From contig CANCCJ010000020.1 in NCBI GenBank assembly GCA_947374535.1, positions 1 through 38,371 of the forward strand: a DNA stretch of 38,371 nt. Direction: 5' to 3'. This document shows, piece after piece, positions 26,457-33,077 of the stretch. The number at the start of each line of letters is the position of its first letter. Position 1 is the stretch's first letter. Both the position numbers and the translations under genes were made by a program. The notes beneath the pieces are model-generated. The model was not told the DNA's origin. It was given only the letters and a program-made list of their open reading frames with translations, and did no database searches. This DNA is from Comamonadaceae bacterium. Lineage in GTDB: Bacteria > Pseudomonadota > Gammaproteobacteria > Burkholderiales > Burkholderiaceae.

Positions 26457-26717
26457 CTATCTGCAGCAACCGCCGCTTTGGCTGCTGTCCCCAGATTTAC
26501 AACAACCATGGTGGCAACCGTGGCAATGAAACAGATGCAACAGCGGGCAAATGATTAACAAGAGGTAGGCACCAAAGCCCAATACTTGGCCCCAATATTC
26601 ACGCAGGATGAAAAAACACAAAACCAAAACAAAAGAAATGACGGCAAGAACGATAGGACGGCAGCAGCGGGAAGAACCGCATTCAGCCATCTCTGTGTTG
26701 TTTTTTAAATCAGTCAT
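26457..26717 (-). CDS. DUF2933-like small membrane protein with Cys/His-rich ends
   Basis: An 86-residue protein. The N-terminus holds CGSSRCC, followed by two closely spaced hydrophobic helices (VLAVISFVLVLCFFIL and LGFGAYLLLIICPLLHLF) and a C-terminal tail rich in metal-ligand residues (HCHGCHHGCCKSGD and SGGCC). The ILREYWGQVLGFGAYLLLIICPLLHLF segment matches DUF2933, a family often found beside copper and heavy-metal resistance genes. AAGGAG five bases before the ATG confirms translation. No metal-transport gene is adjacent in this window. A role in metal binding is inferred from composition only. Confidence 0.8.
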   Translation of the reverse strand: MTDLKNNTEMAECGSSRCCRPIVLAVISFVLVLCFFILREYWGQVLGFGAYLLLIICPLLHLFHCHGCHHGCCKSGDSSQSGGCCR

Positions 26718-26806
26718 ATGAACTCCTTGTTGAGTTCAATTTAAACCCTGAGCATTTCTCTCAACTTGACGTTTATCAAGGGAGTACCGATTTGAGCGCA
26801 CAAAAG

Positions 26807-26842
26807 AAAAAGGCTTCGAAACCAAAGTCTCGAAGCCTTTGA
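26807..26842 (-). terminator. Rho-independent terminator after the RRM gene
   Basis: Arms AAAGGCTTCGA (26809-26819) and TCGAAGCCTTT (26830-26840) form an 11-bp stem. On the minus strand the stem is followed by TTTTTCTTTTG, so it terminates the RNA-binding protein gene whose stop is about 40 bases upstream. Confidence 0.9.
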
Positions 26843-26883
26843 GGCATGACTCAGCGCGAAGCTGAAGCCGTGGATGCGAGGGC

Positions 26884-27255
26884 TTAGTAGCCGCCGCGGC
26901 CGCCGCCGTAACCGCCACCACCTGAACGGTCACCGCCGCCGTAGCCGCCACCGCCTGAGCGATCGCCACCACCGTAGCCACCGCCACCGGTACGTGGAGG
27001 ACGTGCCTCCATTGGACGAGCTTCGTTCACTGTGATGCTACGGCCGCCCAAAGACTGGCCGTTCATGCCTTCGATTGCAGCTTGTGCTTCGGCATCGCTG
27101 CCCATTTCGACGAAGCCGAAACCTTTAGAGCGGCCTGTGTCGCGCTCCATCATGACTTTGGCGCTGGTCACAGAACCGAATTCACCGAAAGATTGTTCGA
27201 GATCGCCATCGCGAACGGTGTATGGCAGATTGCCGACGTAAAGTTTATTGCCCAT
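26884..27255 (-). CDS. Glycine-rich RRM RNA-binding protein
   Basis: A 123-residue protein with one RRM (residues 1-80) and a glycine-rich tail. RNP2 is KLYVGNLP and RNP1 is SKGFGFVEM; the tail from about residue 90 has tandem GGGGYGGGDRS units. This architecture resembles cyanobacterial Rbp and plant glycine-rich RNA-binding proteins, often cold-induced, and is common in betaproteobacteria. AAGGAG precedes the ATG. It is a single-gene unit with its own strong terminator. Its RNA targets are unknown. Confidence 0.93.
   Translation of the reverse strand: MGNKLYVGNLPYTVRDGDLEQSFGEFGSVTSAKVMMERDTGRSKGFGFVEMGSDAEAQAAIEGMNGQSLGGRSITVNEARPMEARPPRTGGGGYGGGDRSGGGGYGGGDRSGGGGYGGGRGGY
26890..26990. 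repeat. 33-bp tandem repeats encoding GGGGYGGGDRS units
   Basis: Two nearly full copies plus a partial copy of a 33-bp unit (for example starting at 26921 and 26954 on the plus strand) encode the 11-residue glycine-rich unit of the RRM protein tail. The copies differ at synonymous positions, so they are not a recent sequencing duplication. The copy number may vary between strains. Confidence 0.75.
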
Positions 27256-27427
27256 GAGGACTCCTTGAATACATAAAAAAAGCGATGGGGTCCCGAAAGC
27301 ACAACAAACTCGAAAAGCAACGCCGTAGCACGCGAAACTGACCTATCACCTAACTTGCACGCATCTTTGATAACACGCACGTCCCCATTATGCGTCTCTT
27401 TCGAGATGCGCGAGTGAAAGATTAAAA
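27256..27427. other. Leader/promoter region of the RRM gene
   Basis: This stretch must contain the promoter and a 5' leader of the minus-strand RRM gene; I found no confident -35/-10 pair. A short hairpin (GCGTCTC-TTTC-GAGATGC, about 27392-27409, one G-U pair) lies just after the aldolase remnant's stop and could be the remains of its terminator, though it lacks a T-run. Confidence 0.4.
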
Positions 27428-27830
27428 CTAAGACACAAATTCAGCAATCTGTCCTCGTTCTTTGGCCATTGTCATGGCGGCATCTTCAATCATGTCTTCT
27501 TGGCCAACCACCATGCTCGGTCGGTCAAGTTCAAACAGCAGCTCGCAGACGGGAACGCTATATTTTTTTGGCCCGCTTAGCAAACAACAAGGTCGATGAG
27601 TAGACACCTGCGTGTCCCAAGACCATGCGCAGAGGATTCACGGTGCCAATGTCATCTCGCTTGAGGTGCATGACGTCACAAAGAGTCATCTTGTGCGCTT
27701 TGCTCAACTTGCTCGGCAAACATTTCTGCACAACAGTCCGCAACGGCATCGTCATGGGACGCGACCATATGATGTCGCCAGGCGCACAAGCACGCCACAA
27801 ACCTGTGCACGTAGTTTTTGATACGGGCAA
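27428..27830 (-). pseudogene. Frameshifted C-terminal remnant of a 4-hydroxy-2-oxovalerate aldolase-like gene (DmpG/BphI/MhpE family)
   Basis: On the minus strand one frame reads [20 protein letters not shown] then KRAKK and stops. Moving one base at a run of seven A (plus-strand T-run 27563-27569) the text continues [37 protein letters not shown], and a stop at 27428-27430. This matches the C-terminus of DRE-TIM aldolases of the DmpG type (AGVYSSFLLHA...VGGQEDMI). Only about the last 70 residues are recognisable. The catalytic barrel is missing, the sequence upstream of about 27650 does not resemble the family, and there is no plausible start. It is therefore a decayed gene. The partner acetaldehyde dehydrogenase is absent. 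Confidence 0.8.
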
Positions 27831-27916
27831 AACTCACTATTTTTAAAAGTTAGAGTCATGAAAATCAAATAAACAAACCAATAAGTGGGCTATGAAAACC
27901 ATTAATCACACATAAA

Positions 27917-27948
27917 TAATTACAAATATAGTAAATTAATTACAAATA
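27917..27948. repeat. Direct repeat TAATTACAAATA x2, 20-bp period
   Basis: TAATTACAAATA occurs at 27917-27928 and again at 27937-27948, start to start 20 bp, close to two helical turns. It lies about 90-120 bases upstream of the subtilase start. The spacing is what tandem binding of a regulator would need, but an AT-rich background makes chance repetition possible. Confidence 0.55.
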
Positions 27949-27993
27949 CGCACATTGCCAATTTAAATCATCAAAAATAAAATTCATCAGCCA

Positions 27994-28013
27994 AAACTAT
28001 TTTTTAATAGTTT
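27994..28013. repeat. Inverted repeat before the subtilase ribosome-binding site
   Basis: AAACTATT (27994-28001), loop TTTT, AATAGTTT (28006-28013), a perfect 8-bp AT-rich stem ending 10 bases before the GGAGG. It could be an operator or a weak leader hairpin. Confidence 0.45.
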
Positions 28014-28035
28014 GACTTGAATGGAGGCAATTTCG

Positions 28036-29130
28036 ATGATTTCATGTGTGCGGATTACTCATCAATGCCTTGCCTCCCTTAGTTTGGTAATGGCGTCGTT
28101 TGCAACGATCGCACAAGATCTACCTTGGCATTTGGGCTCTTTAAATCCGTCCGTAGCTGCAGCGCCATCTGCAATTAACACGGCTAATGCAATACCCGGA
28201 CCGCATGAGGTAGTTGTTGCAGTGATTGACAGTGGTGTTTTATCTAGCCACCCAAGCTTGAAAGGGCGGTTACTCCCTGGTTACGACATGTTGTCTCCAC
28301 CATTTAATCTGCGTGGTGGTCGTTCTGCAGACTACACACCAGACGCGCGTGACGCAAAGTGCGGTGACCGCGTGACATCAAACACATTACGAACTCACGG
28401 CACCGAAGTCGCCAGTTTGATCGCAGGTAACGGTGAGGATGGCGTTCTTGGCGTGAACCCCAATGCAAAAATTCTACCGATCCGTTTGTTTGGCTCGTGC
28501 CCGATGAGCCGAACGGATTTGTTGGATGCTATGGCATGGGCGGGCGGATTCCCTGTGATAGGCGCGCCCCAGAACCCATATCCTGCACAGGTAATTAATT
28601 TGAGCTTTTCTGGCGGTAAAAAGATTTGCGGGTCAGATCTTCAACTTTTGATTGATCGCTTAGCGAAGAAAAATATCTTTGTTGTCGCCGCAGTAGGCAA
28701 TAGTTTTGGCAAAAAACTGGTGGAGCCAGCCAACTGCGATGGTGTCATTTCGGTGGGGGCAGTAGATGCAGAAAACAACATTGAGAGTTATTCCGCACTC
28801 GACGCTCGAACAGTTATTTACGCACCAGGAGGCGGAAAGGACTTGAGTGGAAATACGCCTTGGCATGACAACAAGCTTAGGGTGGCAACATTCGATGTCA
28901 ATTTCAAAGGCGCAGAAATACACACTGGGGCTGCTCGAGGCATAGGAACGAGCTATGCAGCGCCTCTAGTTTCTGGCTTTTTGTCACTTTTACTGTCTCA
29001 ACGCTTTGACATGACCCCTGCTGAATTTTTACGTGAAATACCTACTTTTTCACGCCCGGTAAATCTGACCGATAAATGTGCAGACTGCCACCCTAAAGGG
29101 TTGGCAATGATCTCCAACGTTAAAAATTAG
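28036..29130 (+). CDS. Secreted subtilisin-like serine protease (S8) with C-terminal CxxCH
   Basis: A 364-residue exported peptidase. Signal peptide at about 1-26 (CLASLSLVMASFATIA). The S8 catalytic domain holds Asp65 (VVVAVIDSGV), His121 (RTHGTEVASLIAGN), oxyanion Asn222 (FVVAAVGNSF) and Ser306 (GIGTSYAAPLVSG), so all catalytic residues are present. Only about 38 residues separate the signal peptide from the catalytic Asp, so the usual I9 propeptide is missing. The mature part has six cysteines (109, 155, 198, 234, 348, 351); the last two form CADCH, a CxxCH motif, in a short tail. GGAGG 8 bases before the ATG at 28036 decides the start over an ATG at 28021. Base composition is AT-richer than neighbouring operons, suggesting acquisition. 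The substrate is unknown. The EAL-like membrane protein follows after 102 bases. Confidence 0.88.
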   Translation: MISCVRITHQCLASLSLVMASFATIAQDLPWHLGSLNPSVAAAPSAINTANAIPGPHEVVVAVIDSGVLSSHPSLKGRLLPGYDMLSPPFNLRGGRSADYTPDARDAKCGDRVTSNTLRTHGTEVASLIAGNGEDGVLGVNPNAKILPIRLFGSCPMSRTDLLDAMAWAGGFPVIGAPQNPYPAQVINLSFSGGKKICGSDLQLLIDRLAKKNIFVVAAVGNSFGKKLVEPANCDGVISVGAVDAENNIESYSALDARTVIYAPGGGKDLSGNTPWHDNKLRVATFDVNFKGAEIHTGAARGIGTSYAAPLVSGFLSLLLSQRFDMTPAEFLREIPTFSRPVNLTDKCADCHPKGLAMISNVKN

Positions 29131-29208
29131 TACAATAAAGTTTTAATTAAAAAATTTACTTAACAAAATTTATTATTTATTTTGCAAGTTAATTTTTAAA
29201 ATCCTTCT

Positions 29209-29226
29209 TAATCGATTGATTAGGAG
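29209..29226 (+). promoter_or_regulatory. Inverted repeat touching the ribosome-binding site of the EAL-like gene
   Basis: TAATC-GATT-GATTA (29209-29222) is a perfect 5-bp inverted repeat whose last base begins the AGGAG at 29222-29226, 6 bases before the ATG at 29233. It could be an operator or a weak structure modulating translation. The rest of the 102-base gap (29131-29232) is AT-rich, with no clear terminator, so readthrough from the protease gene is possible. Confidence 0.4.
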
Positions 29227-29232
29227 AAGCTT

Positions 29233-30639
29233 ATGAACAGAAAATTAATGAAAGCAGCGGTCATTACGTTGGCTATGCTTTGCGCTTTAGTCACCTCTTT
29301 TTTCCTAGTCTTTCATGCCGTGCGTCAAGCGATCATTGAAGATAACGAAATATTGGGTCACGCTATCGCTCAAAGTCTCTTGCCTGCCCTGCTAGTCAAT
29401 GACACTCAGCAAGTCGAGACATTGCTCAAGGCGTTAGAAAGCTATCCAAGTATTGAGTCTGCTGAACTCGTTAGCGCCGAAGGCTCAACAATTGCCATCT
29501 ATGCAAAAGCAGCTCAGCCACTTGATCCAATGTCTGCGTCTTTCGAATTGGCCTCTGCACAGAACGATCCGAATCAAGTTCACGTGATGGCACCCATCAC
29601 TTTTGATGGCTTGATCGTCGCTAATTTACACATCGCTGTAAATTTGTGGCCGACTTACTTGCGAATCATCCTTTGGCTAGGCGTTTTAACCATGCTGCTC
29701 AGTGTGATTTATATTTTGATTAAGAAACCTCCTATCAAGATACGTTTAGAAAAAACCCTCAAAGGGAGCGACTCAGACCAAGGGGAATTCCCATTTAATA
29801 TAAATGAAACTGTGAGTATCGCAATGCTCGATGCTGACATCAGTCTCGAATACCTCCCCATTCAGCATATGAATGACGCTAGCATATTTGGAATGGAAGT
29901 CGTCGTTTGCTGGCGCCATCCCTCCGGAGAGACTCTGCATATTGCCCCATCAAACTTTATGGCTTTATCGGAAAAAAGCGGCATCTGTTTACCGTTTGAT
30001 GATTGGTTGTTGGACACAGCGCTAACACGTGCCGCGGGTTGGCAGCACCAATATGGGCCATTGATTTTGAGTATCCGTATTTCGGAAAATCAATTCAAAG
30101 ATCCTGCTTTTGCACAAAAAATTCTTACGATTTGTGCGCGAACCCAATACCCCTATCAGCTTCTAGAGTTGGAGGTGAGTGAAGCTGTGATCGCTCGTCA
30201 AATTAAGCATGCTCTGGCTTGTATTCAGTCATTTGCGACGCAAGGGTTAAGCGTGACCGTTGGTCATTTCGGTTTGGGGAGAAACTCTCTTGATCTGCTT
30301 GATGTTTTACCAATTCATAAAATCAGACTGGACCGAAAGCTGATCAAGAACATGGGAAACGATGCGTTAATTTTTCAACTTGTGCAAACCACGATCACGC
30401 GAGCGCTATCAAATGAAGTACAGGTCGTGGTCGATGGCTTAGAAGTTTCAGATCAATATAAAAAGCTTCAGAACATGGGGTGCTTATTAGGTCAAGGTGC
30501 TTATTTTCATCCGCCGTTGTCAGCAGCAGAGTTTGAATCTTTCTTAGCGGATCGCCCGTTTGAGAAATCTACCGCTCACACCCTGATCTTGGATGAGGCT
30601 AACAATCGTCAAATATCTGCTGGCTTGTCAACGATTTAA
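29233..30639 (+). CDS. Membrane sensor with periplasmic domain and degenerate EAL domain
   Basis: A 468-residue inner-membrane protein. TM1 about 8-30, a periplasmic region of about 110 residues (31-140) resembling small extracytoplasmic sensor domains, TM2 about 142-162, a linker, then an EAL-fold domain (about 203-440). Catalytic positions are widely lost. The EAL motif is EVV with Cys226 in place of the following Arg (MEVVVCW). The metal Asn is Arg282 (LSIRISENQF). DDFGTG is GHFGLG (344-349). The catalytic Lys is Arg365 (KIRLDR). AEGVE is VDGLE. ELEVSE (312-317), Asp367 and GQG remain. It is thus predicted to lack c-di-GMP phosphodiesterase activity; it may bind c-di-GMP or a protein. No GGDEF or HAMP domain is present. 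AGGAG precedes the ATG. The adjacent secreted protease suggests a functional pair. Confidence 0.85.
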   Translation: MNRKLMKAAVITLAMLCALVTSFFLVFHAVRQAIIEDNEILGHAIAQSLLPALLVNDTQQVETLLKALESYPSIESAELVSAEGSTIAIYAKAAQPLDPMSASFELASAQNDPNQVHVMAPITFDGLIVANLHIAVNLWPTYLRIILWLGVLTMLLSVIYILIKKPPIKIRLEKTLKGSDSDQGEFPFNINETVSIAMLDADISLEYLPIQHMNDASIFGMEVVVCWRHPSGETLHIAPSNFMALSEKSGICLPFDDWLLDTALTRAAGWQHQYGPLILSIRISENQFKDPAFAQKILTICARTQYPYQLLELEVSEAVIARQIKHALACIQSFATQGLSVTVGHFGLGRNSLDLLDVLPIHKIRLDRKLIKNMGNDALIFQLVQTTITRALSNEVQVVVDGLEVSDQYKKLQNMGCLLGQGAYFHPPLSAAEFESFLADRPFEKSTAHTLILDEANNRQISAGLSTI

Positions 30640-30810
30640 ATTTAAAAGCATGACTGACCAACTCTACTAATTGTCAGATTATTTAAATATCCGCTAGAAC
30701 TTGAATGGTCATTGTCTCCCTAGAACCCAATGCCACGGCATGTCTTGTGCAGCAATTAAAAGCGCGTCTTTTAACCGAAACCCTTGGCACCGTCATTCTT
30801 CCACTTACGC

Positions 30811-31470
30811 CTACACCAACCATTGCAAGAGCTTAGTTGGAGAATCGATGTGTAAATCAGCCCCCCAACTTCTGAAATCAGCCTTTTCGCCAAGATAACC
30901 GTAGGTGGCAGCGACCGTGGACATGCCTGCGGCGCGGCCCGCTGCAATGTCACGCTCGTCATCACCGACATACAAACACACCTCGGGTGGAAGTGCTAAT
31001 CGGCGTGCCGCTTCAAGCAATGGCTCAGGATGCGGCTTAGGGTGTGGCGTGGTGTCTCCGCTCACAATGGCGCATGCACTGGCAAACAAAGGCATGGCTT
31101 GTGTCAGCGGATCAGTGAAACGCGCCATTTTGTTGGTCACCACACCCCAGGGCATCTGGCGAAGCTGGATGTGTTCAATCAAACCCTCCACCCCCTCAAA
31201 CACATAGGTATGGACAGTCATGGCTGCTTCGTAGTTTGCGAAGAACTCTTCGCGCATGCGCATGAAGTCTTGGTGTTCTGGCGTCATACCAAACGCCACT
31301 TTGAGCATACCCCGTGCGCCAGCGCCTGCCAGAGGTCGGTACAACTCGTAAGGCAAAGAGGGCAAGCCGCGGTCGGTGCGCATTTTGTCGGCGGCAGCCC
31401 CGAGATCGGGGGCGCTGTCAATCAATGTACCGTCCAAATCGAACAGCACAGCACGAATGTTTTTAAGCAT
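30811..31470 (-). CDS. gph: Phosphoglycolate phosphatase (HAD superfamily)
   Basis: A 219-residue HAD hydrolase. Motif I is VLFDLDGTLIDSAPDLGAA (nucleophile and acid aspartates), the helical cap follows, motif II/III are around GVVTNK and the lysine in PHPKPHPEPLLEAARRL, and motif IV is CLYVGDDERDIAAGRAAGM. Dephosphorylates 2-phosphoglycolate from DNA repair or oxygenase side reactions. The ATG at 31470 shares one base with the ubiG stop (TGATG). ubiG-gph is a conserved betaproteobacterial pair, which supports Gph over other HAD phosphatases. Confidence 0.9.
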   Translation of the reverse strand: MLKNIRAVLFDLDGTLIDSAPDLGAAADKMRTDRGLPSLPYELYRPLAGAGARGMLKVAFGMTPEHQDFMRMREEFFANYEAAMTVHTYVFEGVEGLIEHIQLRQMPWGVVTNKMARFTDPLTQAMPLFASACAIVSGDTTPHPKPHPEPLLEAARRLALPPEVCLYVGDDERDIAAGRAAGMSTVAATYGYLGEKADFRSWGADLHIDSPTKLLQWLV

Positions 31471-32198
31471 CAAAGTGGCCTTTGCGTGGCAACCAAGTAG
31501 TTCACGCTGGTGTCAGTGCTCAGCCAGTAACGGCGGGTGAGCGGGTTGTATTGCATACCACGGGTGTTTTGCCACTCTAGACCAGCTTCGCGGCAATCAC
31601 GCGCCAACTCGCTAGGGCGAATGAACTTGGCGTATTCGTGTGTGCCACGGGGCAACAGGTTGAGAACATATTCGGCACCCACGATGGCGAACAAAAACGA
31701 CTTGGCATTGCGGTTGAGCGTAGAGAAAAACACATAGCCACCTGGCTTGACCAACTGCGCGCACGCACGCACAACGGAGGACGGGTCCGGCACATGCTCC
31801 AGCATTTCCATGCAAGTGACGACATCAAAACTGGCGGGTTGCTCGGCAGCCAACGTCTCAACGGCCACTTCTCGGTATTGCACATTCGGCGTTTGTGCCT
31901 CTAAGGCATGCAGTTGCGCTACTTTGAGTGACTTCGTCGCCAAATCAATACCCAAAGCGTGGGCGCCTGCACGCGCCATGGCATCGGTCAAGATGCCACC
32001 ACCGCAACCTACATCCAGCACTTTTTTACCTTGCAAGGGCGCAAGGCCATTGATCCATTCGAGGCGCAAGGGGTTGATCTGATGCAGAGGGCGAAATTCG
32101 CTCTCAGGATCCCACCAGCGATGGGCGAGATCAGAAAACTTGGCCAGTTCGGCTGGATCGGCATTGGTGTGAGTGACTGTATTTTGCATAGCATGCAT
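31470..32198 (-). CDS. ubiG: Bifunctional 3-demethylubiquinol O-methyltransferase / 2-polyprenyl-6-hydroxyphenol methylase
   Basis: Performs both O-methylations of ubiquinone biosynthesis with SAM. It is 242 residues long. The N-terminal [33 protein letters not shown] is the diagnostic UbiG signature. SAM motif I is [20 protein letters not shown], then [16 protein letters not shown] and [20 protein letters not shown]. The ATG at 32198 lacks a good ribosome-binding site; the in-frame ATG nine bases later (MQN) is equally possible. It is coupled to gph downstream, and a terminator hairpin separates it from ompA upstream. Confidence 0.96.
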   Translation of the reverse strand: MHAMQNTVTHTNADPAELAKFSDLAHRWWDPESEFRPLHQINPLRLEWINGLAPLQGKKVLDVGCGGGILTDAMARAGAHALGIDLATKSLKVAQLHALEAQTPNVQYREVAVETLAAEQPASFDVVTCMEMLEHVPDPSSVVRACAQLVKPGGYVFFSTLNRNAKSFLFAIVGAEYVLNLLPRGTHEYAKFIRPSELARDCREAGLEWQNTRGMQYNPLTRRYWLSTDTSVNYLVATQRPL

Positions 32199-32216
32199 TG
32201 TCGTTCAAGCAAAAAG

Positions 32217-32238
32217 AAACCCCGCCGAGGCGGGGTTT
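32217..32238 (-). terminator. Rho-independent terminator after the OmpA-family gene
   Basis: AAACCCCGCC, GA, GGCGGGGTTT: a strong 10-bp stem. Read on the minus strand it is followed by TTTCTTTTTGC. It lies 20 bases after the OmpA-family stop and just upstream of the ubiG start, so it separates the two transcription units. Confidence 0.9.
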
Positions 32239-32257
32239 GTGTTTAGATCAAACTAGA

Positions 32258-32851
32258 TCAGTTAGCACGTGTGCCAACGACTTCAATCTCAACGCGACGG
32301 TTCTTAGCGCGACCTTCTTTGGTCTTGTTATCAGCAACAGGTTGCTTTTTGCCTTTGCCTTCGGTGTAAATACGGTTCTTTTCGATGCCTTTAGACACCA
32401 AGTAAGCCTTCACAGCTTCAGCGCGACGCACTGACAATTTTTGGTTGTAAGCGTCTGTACCGATAGAGTCCGTGTGACCTACAGCAATGATGACTTCCAA
32501 GTTGATGCCTTTAACTTTAGACACCAAATCGTCCAACTTAGCCTTGCCAGCTGGCTTCAACACAGACTTGTCGAAGTCAAAGAATGCGTCAGCAGCGTAA
32601 GTCACTTTAGAAGCAGCAGCGACTGGGGCGGGAGCAGCAGCAGCAGCGGCTTTAGGAGCAGCAGCAATCGCGCCATCACAGCCAGGAGCTGCAGTTGCAG
32701 GTGTCCAGTTGGCATCGCGCCAGCACAAACCTGTGGAATTTTTCCACACATCGCCAGAAGCGTTGCGCCAGTTGTCAACGTTTTGAGCCATAGCAGCAGT
32801 TGCCAAAGCAGCAGTAGCAACAAAAGCTGCCAAATTCTTCAAGTTTTTCAT
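32258..32851 (-). CDS. OmpA-family peptidoglycan-associated outer membrane protein
   Basis: A 197-residue exported protein. Signal peptide 1-22 (LAAFVATAALATAAMA), a short Trp/Cys-containing segment (WRNASGDVWKNSTGLCWRDANW), an Ala-rich linker, and a C-terminal OmpA-like domain (about 85-195). The domain has the peptidoglycan-binding residues in VGHTDSIGTDAYNQKLSVRRA and NRRVEIEVVG. There is no beta-barrel domain, so it resembles the small OmpA-like proteins common upstream of gyrA in Burkholderiales. AGAGGTG precedes the ATG. The codon pattern (many GCA/GCT Ala) suggests high expression. It is divergent from gyrA, with 226 bases between them. Confidence 0.92.
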   Translation of the reverse strand: MKNLKNLAAFVATAALATAAMAQNVDNWRNASGDVWKNSTGLCWRDANWTPATAAPGCDGAIAAAPKAAAAAAPAPVAAASKVTYAADAFFDFDKSVLKPAGKAKLDDLVSKVKGINLEVIIAVGHTDSIGTDAYNQKLSVRRAEAVKAYLVSKGIEKNRIYTEGKGKKQPVADNKTKEGRAKNRRVEIEVVGTRAN

Positions 32852-33077
32852 GATTCACCTCTGAGGGATTTATAAGCCGCAGACCACTCTGCGAATTCAG
32901 GCATGCATGGTTTTTTACCTATGACGCTTCGAATAATTGTGCCATAACCAAAACGAGTAACTTCTACTGATAACAAGGGTTCATAAATTAAGGGAAGAGG
33001 ATGTTGCATTGCTGCCACACCCGAGCAGCTGACATATCAGCCTAAAATGTTCGTTTTCCCGCTTTACGGCCTCTTTC

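Larger units (their letters stand above)
27846..28035. other. AT-rich intergenic region upstream of the subtilase gene
   Basis: Markedly more AT-rich than the flanking core genes. It holds a 12-bp direct repeat (27917-27928 and 27937-27948), an inverted repeat (27994-28013), and an excellent GGAGG at 28023-28027. No gene of 40 codons or more looks real here. Confidence 0.7.

Noticed and set aside
26884..26990. Tandem repeats considered as a CRISPR-like array
   Set aside because: The units are in frame, encode Gly-rich protein repeats, and have no unique spacers.
30654..30677. Terminator after the EAL-like gene
   Set aside because: The CTGAC...GTCAG arms form only a short stem with a long loop and a poor T-run; too weak to call.
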